Origin: JAWWOL01 sp963797535
GTDB taxonomy: Bacteria; Actinomycetota; Actinomycetes; JAWWOL01
DNA: 64,000 bases
Reading direction: 5' to 3'
NCBI GenBank assembly: GCA_963797535.1
Contig: CAWCPQ010000001.1
Span: forward strand, 2,170,001-2,234,000
Shown: positions 1 to 8,923 of the stretch, piece by piece
Layout of the letters: every line of letters begins with the position of its first letter
Position numbering within the stretch: the stretch's first letter is position 1
Notes under the pieces: model-generated
Seen by the model: the letters and a program-made list of their open reading frames with translations, nothing else
What the model was told of the DNA's origin: nothing
The model's database searches: none
Program-made: the position numbers and the translations under genes

Positions 1-1140
1 GCCTTCAACAAGCTCGCTGCCCAGTGGAACGCCGACAACCCGAGCCGCAAGGTCACCGTGGTGTTCGACGGCGGCAATGACAGTGCCCTGCAGAAGACCA
101 ACGCGGCGCTCGCCGCTGGCAAGTACCCCGACATCGCCTACGAGTACGGCTCTTCCGCCACCTCGCTGGTCACCAAGAAGCAGACGGTCGACCTCACCGA
201 GACGGTCAAGGATCCCTCCTGGAACTGGAGCGACTTCTTCCCCGGCGAGCGTCAGTCCGCGACCGTCGATGGCAAGATCGTCGGCCTGCCGGCGCTGGTG
301 GACAACCTCGCCCTGGTCTACAACAAGAAGCTGTTCGACGCTGCTGGTGTCGCCTACCCGACGGCCACCTGGACGCGGGACGACTTCCGCGCTGCTGCCA
401 AGAAGCTGACCAACGCCTCGAGCAAGCAGTACGGCTGGGCCTACGTCAACGACGCCAGTGAGGACACGGTCTGGCGCTACGACGCGCTGCTGTGGCAAAG
501 CGGCGGCCAGCTGCTCGACAGCACCGGTAAAGCAGCCGCCTACAACTCCCCCGCGGGCGTGAAGGCTCTGACCTTCCTCCAGGACATGGCGGTCAAGGAC
601 AAGTCCGTCTACCTGGACAGCGGCAACGGCAACTACCTCAACCTGTTCAACTCCGGCAAGATCGCGATGCTCTGGACCGGGCCGTGGGACCTGTCCTCCA
701 TCAACAGCACGGTCTCGTACGGGGTCCAGGTGCTGCCGGGCGACGGCACCAACCACGCCAGCATCTCCGGACCCGACAACTGGATGGTCTTCAACAACGG
801 CTCCAAGCGGGTGGCCACGGCCACGGCCTTCCTGCAATGGCTGCTGTCGCCAAGCGTCCACCTGCAGTTCGCCATCGACACCGGAGACCTTCCGGTTCGC
901 GCTTCCGAGGCGAAGGACCCGAAGTTCGCCGACTACCTGGCGAAGTACCCCGGTGACAAGACGTTTGTTGAGAACATGTCCAACGTGACCCAGTCGCGGC
1001 CCAACATCACGCAGTACCCGGAGATCTCCGCGTCCATGGGCCAGGCCGTGCAGGCCGCGCTGATCGGCAAGAGCACGCCGCAGGCGGCGCTCGACGGATC
1101 GGCCAAGGACGTCAAGACCATCTTCGCGGAGTCGCCGTGA
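1..1140 (+). CDS. Sugar ABC transporter substrate-binding protein, 5' end outside window
   Basis: The reading frame is open from base 1, so the signal peptide and first part of the protein lie upstream; about 379 residues are visible. The sequence looks like family-1 extracellular solute-binding proteins: an early lobe with alternating hydrophobic strands, a 'PALVDNLALVYNKKLFDAAG' hinge-like stretch and a late 'GPWDLSSINSTVSYGVQVLPG' stretch typical of MalE/UgpB relatives. It would capture a sugar outside the membrane and pass it to the two permeases encoded directly downstream. Its stop overlaps the next start (GTGA), so the three genes are translationally coupled. No ATPase gene is in view, as is common for actinobacterial carbohydrate-uptake systems that share MsiK. 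The substrate cannot be told. Confidence 0.93.
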   Translation, partial: AFNKLAAQWNADNPSRKVTVVFDGGNDSALQKTNAALAAGKYPDIAYEYGSSATSLVTKKQTVDLTETVKDPSWNWSDFFPGERQSATVDGKIVGLPALVDNLALVYNKKLFDAAGVAYPTATWTRDDFRAAAKKLTNASSKQYGWAYVNDASEDTVWRYDALLWQSGGQLLDSTGKAAAYNSPAGVKALTFLQDMAVKDKSVYLDSGNGNYLNLFNSGKIAMLWTGPWDLSSINSTVSYGVQVLPGDGTNHASISGPDNWMVFNNGSKRVATATAFLQWLLSPSVHLQFAIDTGDLPVRASEAKDPKFADYLAKYPGDKTFVENMSNVTQSRPNITQYPEISASMGQAVQAALIGKSTPQAALDGSAKDVKTIFAESP

Positions 1141-2066
1141 CAGCAGGCGTTCTGGTCGAGCGGCCCGCGGACCAACGCGCTCGGGGGCGGCGGCCCCGCA
1201 ACGGCCGGTCGGAGCACGCCGCCGGATGGGCGTTCGCCTCACCCGCGCTGCTGCTGATCGCCGCCTTCGGCCTCGTGCCGGTGGTGTGGTCTTTCATCCT
1301 GTCCTTCCAGGAGAACGACCTCAGCGGCAACAGCCAGTGGACCGGTACGGCCAACTACCGGCGCCTCGCTTCGGACCCGCTGTTCGCCGACTCGGTACGC
1401 CGCACCCTGATCTACTGCGCCTGTTTCGTCCCCATCACGATCCTCGGCTCGTTGCTGCTGGCAGCCGCGCTGAACCGCAAGCTCCGCTTCATGTACTTCT
1501 ACCGCACTGCGGTGTTCGTACCGGTCGTCATCTCGACGGTCGCCACGGCGTTCATCTTCAACCTGCTGCTCGACCCCGACTACGGCCTGGTGAACAGCGG
1601 CCTGTCCAAAGCCGGCATCTCCTCGCAGGGGTTCTTCACCGATCCCAACCAGGCGCTGTACGCCATCCTCTCGATGACGGTGTGGGGCTGGCTCGGCTTC
1701 GGCGTGATCATCTATCTCGCTGCCCTGCAGTCGATCCCACGCGAGCTGATCGAGGCCGCTCAGCTCGACGGCTGCTCGGCGTGGCGGTCGTTCTGGCGGG
1801 TCCAGGTGCCCCAGCTCGCCCCCGCGACCACGTTTCTCGTGATCTGGCTGACCATCAACGCGCTGCAGCTCTTCGACGAGATCTACGTGACGACGAAGGG
1901 CGGACCGGTTCACTCGACCACCGTCGTCGTCTACTACCTGTACCAGCAGGCTTTCCAGTTCTTCCACGGCGGCTACGCAGCGGCCATCGCCTACGTGCTG
2001 TTCCTCGCCATCCTGGTCATCACCCTGATCGAGCTCCGCGTCTCCCGCAGGTGGTCCGACCAATGA
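1137..2066 (+). CDS. Sugar ABC transporter permease (MalF/UgpA type)
   Basis: Protein of 309 residues with six predicted membrane segments after a basic, cytoplasmic N-terminus of about 30 residues. The EAA loop that docks the ATPase is clear at about residues 206-228 (EAAQLDGCSAWRSFWRVQVP), with the family Gly at 212. This is the first of the two channel subunits of a binding-protein-dependent sugar importer. The GTG start overlaps the upstream stop by 4 bases (GTGA) and its own stop overlaps the next ATG (ATGA), so all three genes form one operon. Family placement is firm; the sugar is unknown. Confidence 0.95.
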   Translation: MTAGVLVERPADQRARGRRPRNGRSEHAAGWAFASPALLLIAAFGLVPVVWSFILSFQENDLSGNSQWTGTANYRRLASDPLFADSVRRTLIYCACFVPITILGSLLLAAALNRKLRFMYFYRTAVFVPVVISTVATAFIFNLLLDPDYGLVNSGLSKAGISSQGFFTDPNQALYAILSMTVWGWLGFGVIIYLAALQSIPRELIEAAQLDGCSAWRSFWRVQVPQLAPATTFLVIWLTINALQLFDEIYVTTKGGPVHSTTVVVYYLYQQAFQFFHGGYAAAIAYVLFLAILVITLIELRVSRRWSDQ

Positions 2067-2905
2067 CCACCGCAGCCGTACGAGCTCCACGCCGTCGCCA
2101 TCGCCGTCCGAGCCCTTGGCACCTCCTGCTCGCGCCGGTGGCACTGATCATGCTGGTGCCCCTGATCTGGATGCTGCTGACGTCAGTGTCGACTCTGGCC
2201 GAGAGCCGGCACTTCCCGCCGCAGTTCCCGTCCGGCCTGCATTGGCAGAACTACCGCGAGGCCTGGAACAGCGCCCCGTTCGGCCGATGGCTGTTCAACA
2301 CCACCATCGTGTCGGTGGCCTGCGTGGTCTCCAACCTGGTCTTCTGCAGCCTCGCCGGCTACGCGTTCGCCCGGATCCGGTTCTTCGCCAACAACGTCGC
2401 TTTCGTGCTGATGCTGGCGACCCTGATGGTGCCATTCCAGGTGGTCATGATCCCGACCCTCCTGATCATGAAGCACCTGGGCCTGGTCGACACCCTTGCA
2501 GCGCTAGCGCTGCCCAACCTGGCGACCCCGTTCGGCGTCTTTCTGCTCCGACAGTTCTTCCTCACCATGCCGACCGAGCTCGAGGATGCGGCAAGAGTCG
2601 ACGGTGCCGGTCGACTGCGCACCCTGTCCCAGATCGTGCTGCCGCTCATGGGACCGCCGCTGGCGACCTTGGCGGTGCTGACCTTCCTCAACGTGTGGAA
2701 CGACTTCCTCTGGCCGCTCATCGTCATCCAGACGCCGTCCCACATGACGCTTCAGCTCGGGCTAGCCTCCCTCCAGGGCTCGCACTTCACCAGGTGGCCG
2801 GTGCTGATGGCCGCCTCGCTGATGAGCCTGCTGCCGGTGCTCGTGGCTTTCCTTGTCGCACAACGGTTCTTCATCCGTTCGGTTGCGACCTCCGGACTCA
2901 AGTAA
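2063..2905 (+). CDS. Sugar ABC transporter permease (MalG/UgpE type)
   Basis: Protein of 280 residues, the second channel subunit of the importer. A very basic N-terminus (RAPRRRHRRP) precedes six predicted membrane spans. The EAA loop reads EDAARVDGAGRLRTLSQIVLP from about residue 174. The ATG at 2063 sits in an ATGA overlap with the preceding permease, which fixes the start although the frame is open further upstream. The operon ends here: a perfect hairpin follows 8 bases after the stop. It would form a heterodimer with the upstream permease and take up a mono- or oligosaccharide. Confidence 0.95.
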   Translation: MTTAAVRAPRRRHRRPSPWHLLLAPVALIMLVPLIWMLLTSVSTLAESRHFPPQFPSGLHWQNYREAWNSAPFGRWLFNTTIVSVACVVSNLVFCSLAGYAFARIRFFANNVAFVLMLATLMVPFQVVMIPTLLIMKHLGLVDTLAALALPNLATPFGVFLLRQFFLTMPTELEDAARVDGAGRLRTLSQIVLPLMGPPLATLAVLTFLNVWNDFLWPLIVIQTPSHMTLQLGLASLQGSHFTRWPVLMAASLMSLLPVLVAFLVAQRFFIRSVATSGLK

Positions 2906-2912
2906 CAGCAAA

Positions 2913-2943
2913 GCCGCGCCCGGTCCACTGGACCGGGCGCGGC
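2913..2943 (+). terminator. Strong hairpin terminator after the sugar ABC operon
   Basis: A perfect 14-bp inverted repeat (GCCGCGCCCGGTCC, loop ACT, GGACCGGGCGCGGC) lies 8 bases after the permease stop and before the convergent gene at 2960-3538. There is no T-tract, as is usual for actinobacterial terminators, and it could act in both directions. Confidence 0.85.
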
Positions 2944-2959
2944 TGTCCGTGCGAGCTGA

Positions 2960-3538
2960 TCAGACCTGAGTCTTTGCGCGCTTGCCCTCCAGGACGATCA
3001 CGTCCGGGTCGACCTTGCGCAGGTGAGCGAAGCCGAGGAAGGACAGGGCCAGCATGATCGCGGACCCGGCGAAGGCGACGAAGGCACCGATCAGGGCCAG
3101 CCGACCCATCGTGTCGAACGCGTAGGCGTTGAGCAGCATCCCGCGCAGCGTCTCACCCTTGAACGCCGTCGCCACCTGTCCGGCAAGCTTGGTGTCGTTC
3201 GGGGCGGCCATCGCTGCAGCACTCAGCTGGGCGTAGGTCTTGCCGCCACCGGACTCCTTGAGGTGGACGGCGATGTAGTGGTCGGCGAACGCCTTGGCCT
3301 GAGGACCGTTCACCAGCTGCTGGCCGGCGTACTTCTCCAGGTAGGGCTGAATCTGCGGCTGGTCCAGGCCAGCACTTCCCTTGGCGGGGAAGAAGATTTG
3401 CTGAGCAGCGAGCTGGGTGTGGACCTGCGAGCTGGCGAAGTTGTGACCCCACAGCAACAGGCCGCCGGCGATCAACAGCACTCCGGCGACAACGAGGCCC
3501 GCCGTTGTCAGCAGCACGTCGAGAGTCTTGCGGCGCAT
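2960..3538 (-). CDS. Small two-span membrane protein, function unknown
   Basis: Protein of 192 residues. The N-terminus has a basic start and a membrane span at about 8-30. An extracytoplasmic region of about 100 residues follows (FASSQVHTQLAAQQIFFP onward), then a second span at about 147-170 and a short basic tail. I recognise a repeated actinobacterial pattern but no defined function. An AGGAG lies 5 bases before the ATG. The upstream non-coding region contains a DevR/DosR-type palindrome at 3634-3653, about 95 bases before the start, so the gene is a candidate member of the same regulon as the 7154 and 7274 genes. It is convergent with the sugar operon. Confidence 0.85.
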   Translation of the reverse strand: MRRKTLDVLLTTAGLVVAGVLLIAGGLLLWGHNFASSQVHTQLAAQQIFFPAKGSAGLDQPQIQPYLEKYAGQQLVNGPQAKAFADHYIAVHLKESGGGKTYAQLSAAAMAAPNDTKLAGQVATAFKGETLRGMLLNAYAFDTMGRLALIGAFVAFAGSAIMLALSFLGFAHLRKVDPDVIVLEGKRAKTQV

Positions 3539-3633
3539 GGCTTCTCCTCATTCAGGCCGGCCACTGGCCGACAGTCTGGCCTTCCCGAAGTGGTGGGGCG
3601 CTGGGTCCAGACTGCTCCCAGCACGGGTCGGCG

Positions 3634-3653
3634 ATCAGGGCCAAAAGTCCCGA
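3634..3653 (-). promoter_or_regulatory. DevR/DosR-type operator upstream of the 3538 membrane gene
   Basis: The minus strand reads TCGGGACTTTTGGCCCTGAT. This fits the known mycobacterial DevR consensus (TTSGGGACTWWAGTCCCSAA) closely and matches the site at 7222-7241 at 17 of 20 positions. It lies between the phosphoketolase stop (3700) and the start of the membrane protein (3538). That a DevR protein binds here is inference, supported by a DevR-like gene at 10217-10879. Confidence 0.75.
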
Positions 3654-3699
3654 TGGGCCGGGGCCTCCGGCTCCCTATGTCCCGGGCCGCCCTGAGTGA

Positions 3700-6087
3700 T
3701 CAGCGGGCCGGCAGGACCCAGTCACGCACCTCGGGCAGGTCCTCGAGGTTGGTCCGCACGTAGGCGTCGTGCTCGACCAGCTTGGCCTGGCACCATGCCT
3801 TCAGCTCGCTCGCTCCCTGCGGGGTGCGCCTCGCGTTGTTCAGCGCATCCATGACCAGGTGGAAGCGTGATGCCTGGTTCTTCACCGTCATGTCGAACGG
3901 GGTGGTCGTGGTCCCTTGCTCGATGAACCCGCGGACATGGAAGCGATCGGCTTCCGGGCGACCGTGCACCAGCTGGTGGATGGCGCCGGGAAATCCGTGG
4001 AAGGAGAACACCACGTCGACGTCGTCCGTGAACAGCTCGCGGAACAGCGTCTCGTCCATGCCGTGCGGGTGGTCCCGCCGGCGGATCAGTGACATCAGGT
4101 CCACGACGTTGACCACGCGCACCTGGAAGTTGGGCAGCCGGGAGGTCAGGATCTGAGCGGCCGCGACGGTCTCCATGGTGACCACGTCGCCGGCGCACGC
4201 AAGAACCACATCAGGATCACGGGTGCCGTCGTCGTTGCCGGCCCACTGCCAGATGCCCGCCCCGACCGTGCAGTGATGCTCGGCCTCGTCCATCGTCAGG
4301 AACTGCAGCTGCGGCTGCTTGTCGATCACGATCAGGTTGACGTACGAGCGAGAACGCAGGCAGTGATCCGCCACGGACAGCAGGGTGTTCGCGTCCGGGG
4401 GCAGGTAGATGCGAGCCACGGACCCCCGTTGGGTCAGCACGGTCGTGATCAGGCCTGGACCCTGGTGGCTGAACCCGTTGTGGTCGTTGCGCCACGCTGT
4501 CGAGGTCAGCAGGATGTTCAGGCTGGGGACCTTGGCTCGCCAGGAGAGGTGCTCCGCCTCCTCGAGCCACTTGGCGTGCTGCACGGTCTGTGACGCGCTC
4601 ACCATCGCGAATGCCTCGTACGTCGCGAACATCCCATGCCTGCCGGTCAGGGTGTAGCCCTCGAGCCAGCCGTGACAGTTGTGCTCGGAGAGCACCTCCA
4701 TGACCCGGCCGGAGCGCGACAGGTGATCGTCGCCCGGCTCGACCCGCTCCATCCAGGCCCGGTCGGACGTCTCGAACACGGCACCGAGGCGGTTGCTGTT
4801 GGTCTCGTCGGGACAAAACAGCCGGAACGTCTCGGGGTTGTCCCGATAGACGTCGCGCAGCATCTCCCCGAGCCTGCGCGTCGACTCCGCCCGAGCTGTC
4901 GCCGGCGACGGCACGTCGATCGCGTAGTCCCGGAAGTCCGGCAGGTTGAGGTCCTTCGTGAGCAGGCCGCCGTTGGCGTGGGGGGTGGCGCTCATCCGCA
5001 GGTCGCCGGTCGGGCAGGCCGCCCGTACGAGCTCGGTCGGCGCACCGTCGGCGTCGAAGAGCTCATCGGGCCGGTAGGAGCGGAGCCAGTTCTCCAGCAG
5101 CAGCAGGTGCTCCGGGTTCTCCCTGACCCCGGCCAGCGGCACCTGGTGAGCCCGGAACGTGCCCTGCATCTGGACGCCGTCGACCACGTCCGGACCGGTC
5201 CAGCCCTTCGGTGACCGCAGGATGATCATCGGCCACCGAGGGCGGGTGCCGTCCCACTCGCCCGACCTTGCGGCAGCCTGGATCGCTCGGATCTCACCCC
5301 AGGCCGACGCGAGCGTCGCAGCAAACCGGTGGTGCATGCCGGGCAGGTCGTCTCCCGACACCTCGAGCACGTGGTAGCCGTGGCCCTCGAGCAGTGCGCG
5401 CACCTCGGCCGGATCCTTGCGAGCGAGCACTGTCGGCCCGGAGATCTTGGCACCGTTGAGATGCAGCACCGGGAGCACTGCCCCGTCATGCTCGGGATTG
5501 AGGAAGCTGATGCCCTTCCAGGCGCCCTCGAGCGGACCGGTCTCCGCCTCCCCGTCGCCGACGACGGCCAGCGCCAGCAGGTCCGGATTGTCCATGACCG
5601 CGCCGAAGGCATGGACCAGGACGTAGCCGAGCTCGCCGCCCTCGTGGATGGAACCGGGCGTCGTCACGGAGACATGTGACGGAATGCCGCCAGGAGATGA
5701 AAATTGGCGAAACAGTCGGCGAAGCCCTTCGGTATCCCGCGTAATTGCCGGGTAGGCCTCCGAATAGCTGCCTTCCAGCCAGCTCGCCGCCACCAAGGCT
5801 GGCCCGCCGTGACCCGGTCCGGTGAGAAATACGGACTCCTGCCCGGTGATCCGGATCAGGCGCGAGAGGTGCGCGTACATGAAGGACAGGCCAGGGCTCG
5901 TGCCCCAGTGACCGAGCAGCCGGGGTTTGATGTCGTCGGCCGTCAAAGCCCTGCGTAGCAAGGGATTGGCGCCAAGGTAGATCTGCCCCACCGTGAGGTA
6001 GTTGGCCGCGCGCCACCACGCATCCACACATTCGAGCTCGGCGTCGGTGAGGTCGGTCAGGGCGGTGACAAGCTGCTCGCGCTGCAT
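3700..6087 (-). CDS. xfp: Phosphoketolase (xylulose-5-P/fructose-6-P)
   Basis: Protein of 795 residues from the ATG at 6087. That start is chosen because GAGGGA lies 5 bases before it; in-frame ATGs at 6117 and 6141 lack such a site. Numbered from 6087, the phosphoketolase signatures are GHWGTSPG at 59-66, GPGHGGP at 90-96 and the thiamine-diphosphate motif GDGEAETG at 177-184. The length is normal for the family. The enzyme splits xylulose-5-P or fructose-6-P with phosphate to acetyl-P plus a C3 or C4 sugar phosphate, giving an oxygen-independent route to acetyl-P and ATP. It follows the Acg-like nitroreductase on the same strand and sits inside the DevR/DevS neighbourhood. This suggests, but does not prove, use under low respiration. 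Confidence 0.97.
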   Translation of the reverse strand: MQREQLVTALTDLTDAELECVDAWWRAANYLTVGQIYLGANPLLRRALTADDIKPRLLGHWGTSPGLSFMYAHLSRLIRITGQESVFLTGPGHGGPALVAASWLEGSYSEAYPAITRDTEGLRRLFRQFSSPGGIPSHVSVTTPGSIHEGGELGYVLVHAFGAVMDNPDLLALAVVGDGEAETGPLEGAWKGISFLNPEHDGAVLPVLHLNGAKISGPTVLARKDPAEVRALLEGHGYHVLEVSGDDLPGMHHRFAATLASAWGEIRAIQAAARSGEWDGTRPRWPMIILRSPKGWTGPDVVDGVQMQGTFRAHQVPLAGVRENPEHLLLLENWLRSYRPDELFDADGAPTELVRAACPTGDLRMSATPHANGGLLTKDLNLPDFRDYAIDVPSPATARAESTRRLGEMLRDVYRDNPETFRLFCPDETNSNRLGAVFETSDRAWMERVEPGDDHLSRSGRVMEVLSEHNCHGWLEGYTLTGRHGMFATYEAFAMVSASQTVQHAKWLEEAEHLSWRAKVPSLNILLTSTAWRNDHNGFSHQGPGLITTVLTQRGSVARIYLPPDANTLLSVADHCLRSRSYVNLIVIDKQPQLQFLTMDEAEHHCTVGAGIWQWAGNDDGTRDPDVVLACAGDVVTMETVAAAQILTSRLPNFQVRVVNVVDLMSLIRRRDHPHGMDETLFRELFTDDVDVVFSFHGFPGAIHQLVHGRPEADRFHVRGFIEQGTTTTPFDMTVKNQASRFHLVMDALNNARRTPQGASELKAWCQAKLVEHDAYVRTNLEDLPEVRDWVLPAR

Positions 6088-6146
6088 CGAGTTCCCTCGG
6101 TCGTCATCGGCACTCATGGCAATGTTGTCACAGCGGCACAATCACA

Positions 6147-6172
6147 GCTGACGCCCGAATTCGGGCGTCAGC
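6147..6172 (-). terminator. 26-bp perfect palindrome at the nitroreductase stop / xfp leader
   Basis: A perfect palindrome (GCTGACGCCCGAA and its complement, centred on GAATTC) spans 6147-6172 and contains the stop codon of the nitroreductase gene (6168-6170). It lies about 60 bases before the xfp start. As RNA it would make a 10-12 bp hairpin with no U-tract. It may end nitroreductase transcription, or it may be a dimeric operator for xfp; the sequence alone does not decide. Confidence 0.6.
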
Positions 6173-7154
6173 GATGGGCCAAGACGTCAGCAAGGTTGCG
6201 ACGCCCGGAGAACTCGCCGGCCCGCCCGTGGCCGATCCGGAGCAACATCTGCGGGTGACCGTTGTCCAGGCCGACGAGCCGGGCGAGGAGGGCCCTGGGA
6301 CCCGCGTGATCGAGGGCCTGGCTGATGGGCGAAGCGACCAGCCCGGCGGCGGTGAGCGTCAGCCACAGCCGTTGCATGGCCATGCCTGCCCGCAACCAGT
6401 CCACGTGATGGTCTCCATCGGTGCCGACGACAGCCAGCAGCGGGTGCTCAACCTCCGGGGGCTCGCCGGAATGCGTCACCACGGGTCCGTCGCCCCGGAA
6501 GTCCCGCAGGGGTACGGGAGTGCCTCGTCCGTACGAGCCGGCATCGGGAACGGCACCAGCCGGGATCCCGTCCTCGGTGGCAGCACCCTCGGCCCGCATC
6601 CAGGCTCGCAGCTCCTCCCGGTAGCGCTCGTCGGCGGCCTCGGCGGCCTCGGCGCGCTCGGTGAGGACGGTCAGCTCGACGATGTCCTTCGGGTCGCGAA
6701 CCACGTGCAGCCATGCGCCTTCGCGCTCAGCCGCGGCGCGGAGCCGATCAACGACGGCCGGTCCGACCTCCATCGGGCCGAAGGCGGTCCGCACCGTGTG
6801 TCGCTCGGGAACTGCCTTGGCCAGCGCCACGTCCTCCACACTGTGCGCGGTGGGCGGGCTCGTGCCGTCCACGGAGATCACGGCCATCAAGGACGGCCGA
6901 GCCCGGTCCGGCAGCAGCGTGACCGTGCGCCTGAGTCCCAGCGCGCTCGCGGCGACGGCTGCGTTGAGCGCGGCCGCACCGCAGGCCAGGTGCACCCACC
7001 GGCCCACTGGGTCAGTGGCAGGGGTCGCCCTGGAAAAGTCGGCAAAAATCTCGAGTCGGTCGGGGCTGACCTCGAACCGCCACGGTTGGCTGTTGTGGAT
7101 ACTCGGAGCGAGCTGTGCGGCCCGGACCATCGCTTCTACGCCGTCAACCGACAT
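6168..7154 (-). CDS. Acg-type nitroreductase family protein
   Basis: Protein of 328 residues from the ATG at 7154, preceded by AGGAG at good spacing; a longer form from 7193 is less likely. The opening 'APSIHNSQPWRF' region is the signature of Acg/Rv2032-type nitroreductase-like flavoproteins, in which it helps form the FMN site. The family contains two degenerate nitroreductase folds in one chain and includes classic DevR-regulated genes in mycobacteria; its true substrate is unknown. The gene is divergent from the DevS-like kinase and shares with it a DevR-type operator at 7222-7241. A TATCCT -10 box at 7207-7212 lies 9 bases downstream of that operator, a layout consistent with activator-dependent transcription. 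Confidence 0.93.
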   Translation of the reverse strand: MSVDGVEAMVRAAQLAPSIHNSQPWRFEVSPDRLEIFADFSRATPATDPVGRWVHLACGAAALNAAVAASALGLRRTVTLLPDRARPSLMAVISVDGTSPPTAHSVEDVALAKAVPERHTVRTAFGPMEVGPAVVDRLRAAAEREGAWLHVVRDPKDIVELTVLTERAEAAEAADERYREELRAWMRAEGAATEDGIPAGAVPDAGSYGRGTPVPLRDFRGDGPVVTHSGEPPEVEHPLLAVVGTDGDHHVDWLRAGMAMQRLWLTLTAAGLVASPISQALDHAGPRALLARLVGLDNGHPQMLLRIGHGRAGEFSGRRNLADVLAHR

Positions 7155-7221
7155 GAGATCATCTCCTGCAACTCGGGCGGGAACGCCGTCCATCGAGCCT
7201 GACCCGAGGATAGCCCGCGGA

Positions 7222-7241
7222 GTCAGGGCACAAAGTCCCGA
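7222..7241 (-). promoter_or_regulatory. DevR/DosR-type operator between nitroreductase and DevS-like kinase
   Basis: The minus strand reads TCGGGACTTTGTGCCCTGAC, a near-consensus DevR box nearly identical to the one at 3634-3653. In the nitroreductase direction it is followed after 9 bases by TATCCT (complement of 7207-7212), placing the box over the -35 region. In the other direction it ends 32 bases before the kinase ATG at 7274. Confidence 0.8.
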
Positions 7242-7273
7242 TTCCGACCGTCAGAAGACACCCCGGAGGGCCG

Positions 7274-8884
7274 ATGAGCGACCCGGGACCGGACCGGCGC
7301 CAGCAGCTGCTCAACGCCGTGGTAGCCATCGGCGCCGGGCTCGACCTGCAGGCTGTCCTGCTGCGGATTGTCGAAGCGGCAGCGTCTCTGGTCGACGCGC
7401 GGTACGCGGCTCTGGGCGTCATCGCTCCCGACGGCCACGGGCTGAGCCAGTTCATCACCGTCGGCATCGACGACGAGGCGATCCGGGCGATCGGCCCGTT
7501 CCCGACCGGCGAGGGCATTCTCGGCGAGCTGATCCGCGACCCCGCCCCGCTGCGGCTGGACGACCTGACCCGACACCCGCACTCGCACGGATTTCCCCCC
7601 AACCACCCGCCGATGCACACGTTTCTCGGCGTACCTGTCCGGGTCGGCGAGACGGTCTTCGGCAACCTCTACCTGACCGAGAAGCGCAACGGCGCCCCCT
7701 TCGGGGCTGACGACGAGGCGACGGTCACAGCCCTGGCTGCGGCGGCCGGACTCACGATCGCCAACGCGAGGCTGTACGACGAGTCGCGACGTCGCGAGCG
7801 CTGGCTCGAGGCCAGCGGCACCATCGCGACCGCTCTTCTCAGCGGCAGCGAGAGCAGCGACGTCCTGACGCTGGTCGCCGACGGCGCCAAGAACGTGCTG
7901 CGTACCGAGTTCGCGGTGCTGGCACTGCCCGCAGGTGACGGACAGCTGGTGGTGCAGGCGGCCAGCGGGGCAGAAGCTGCTGGCCACGTCGGGCTGCCCC
8001 TCGTGAGTGAGCGAATCGCTGCGGCGTTTACGGCGGGGCAACCACGTGAGCTGCCTCAGCTCGACGTCTCCGGGCACCGGTTCAACCACGGCCTGATGGC
8101 ACCGCTCGCGACCCAGGGCCGCGTCGACGGCGTGCTCATCGTCGGCCGGGGCGGGTCCGAGCGGTTCCTTCCGGGCAGCCTCGAGACCCTCACCGCGTTC
8201 GCGGCTCAGGCGGCTGTCGCCATCGAGATCGCCGAGCACCGGCGAGCAAGCGAGCGGTTGATGGTGCTCGAGGACCGGGACCGGATCGCCAGAGACCTGC
8301 ACGACCTGGTCATCCAGCGACTGTTCGCCACCGGCCTGCAGCTGGAGAGTGCCATCCGCATGATCGACGACCGACCGGCACAGGCGACCCAGCGCGTCCA
8401 CACCGCGGTCGACGACCTCGACCTGACCATCAAAGAGATCCGGTCCACGATCTACGCGCTGCAATCACCCACCGGGGCCGCCACCACCGTGCGTGGGCGG
8501 ATCCTCGAGGTCGTCGACGCAGCCACGGACCACCTCGGCTGGAAGCCGTCACTGCGGGTGGGCGGCCTCATCGACACCAACGTTGCACCCGAGCTCGCCG
8601 ACCAGCTCATCGCAGTTCTCCGCGAGGGACTGTCCAACGTGGTCAAGCATTCTCGTGCCACCGCGGTCGTCGTCGACGTCAACATCAGAAGTGGACCACC
8701 GGAAAGTCTGACGGTGTCGGTTCGGGACAACGGCGTGGGTCTACCGCCCGACGGGCGCCGAAGCGGGCTGGCGAATCTCGACGAGCGGGCGCAGCGGCTG
8801 GGCGGCAGCTTCAGCACCTCGACGCCCGACGGCGGCGGCACGGAGCTGCACTGGCGGGTCCCGCTCAAGGAAACCTCGAGCTGA
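7274..8884 (+). CDS. devS: Two-GAF sensor histidine kinase, DevS/DosT-like
   Basis: Protein of 536 residues. GAF-A spans about 20-165 and GAF-B about 185-322. The HisKA_3 dimerisation helix is ARDLHDLVIQRLF, with phospho-acceptor His343. The ATPase domain has Asn455 in EGLSNVVKH and DNGVGL at 485-490. The GAF-A stretch 'GFPPNHPPMHTFLGVPVRV' closely follows mycobacterial DevS/DosT, where as I recall a histidine in this segment binds haem; His111 is the candidate here. There are no membrane spans, so it is a cytosolic redox/oxygen-type sensor. GGAGGG precedes the ATG. The likely partner is the DevR-like regulator at 10217-10879, although a sigma-factor pair separates them. Confidence 0.95.
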   Translation: MSDPGPDRRQQLLNAVVAIGAGLDLQAVLLRIVEAAASLVDARYAALGVIAPDGHGLSQFITVGIDDEAIRAIGPFPTGEGILGELIRDPAPLRLDDLTRHPHSHGFPPNHPPMHTFLGVPVRVGETVFGNLYLTEKRNGAPFGADDEATVTALAAAAGLTIANARLYDESRRRERWLEASGTIATALLSGSESSDVLTLVADGAKNVLRTEFAVLALPAGDGQLVVQAASGAEAAGHVGLPLVSERIAAAFTAGQPRELPQLDVSGHRFNHGLMAPLATQGRVDGVLIVGRGGSERFLPGSLETLTAFAAQAAVAIEIAEHRRASERLMVLEDRDRIARDLHDLVIQRLFATGLQLESAIRMIDDRPAQATQRVHTAVDDLDLTIKEIRSTIYALQSPTGAATTVRGRILEVVDAATDHLGWKPSLRVGGLIDTNVAPELADQLIAVLREGLSNVVKHSRATAVVVDVNIRSGPPESLTVSVRDNGVGLPPDGRRSGLANLDERAQRLGGSFSTSTPDGGGTELHWRVPLKETSS

Positions 8885-8923
8885 CGGTGACCCGGGGCGG
8901 GCCGCGCAGGCGTTGATACGGGT

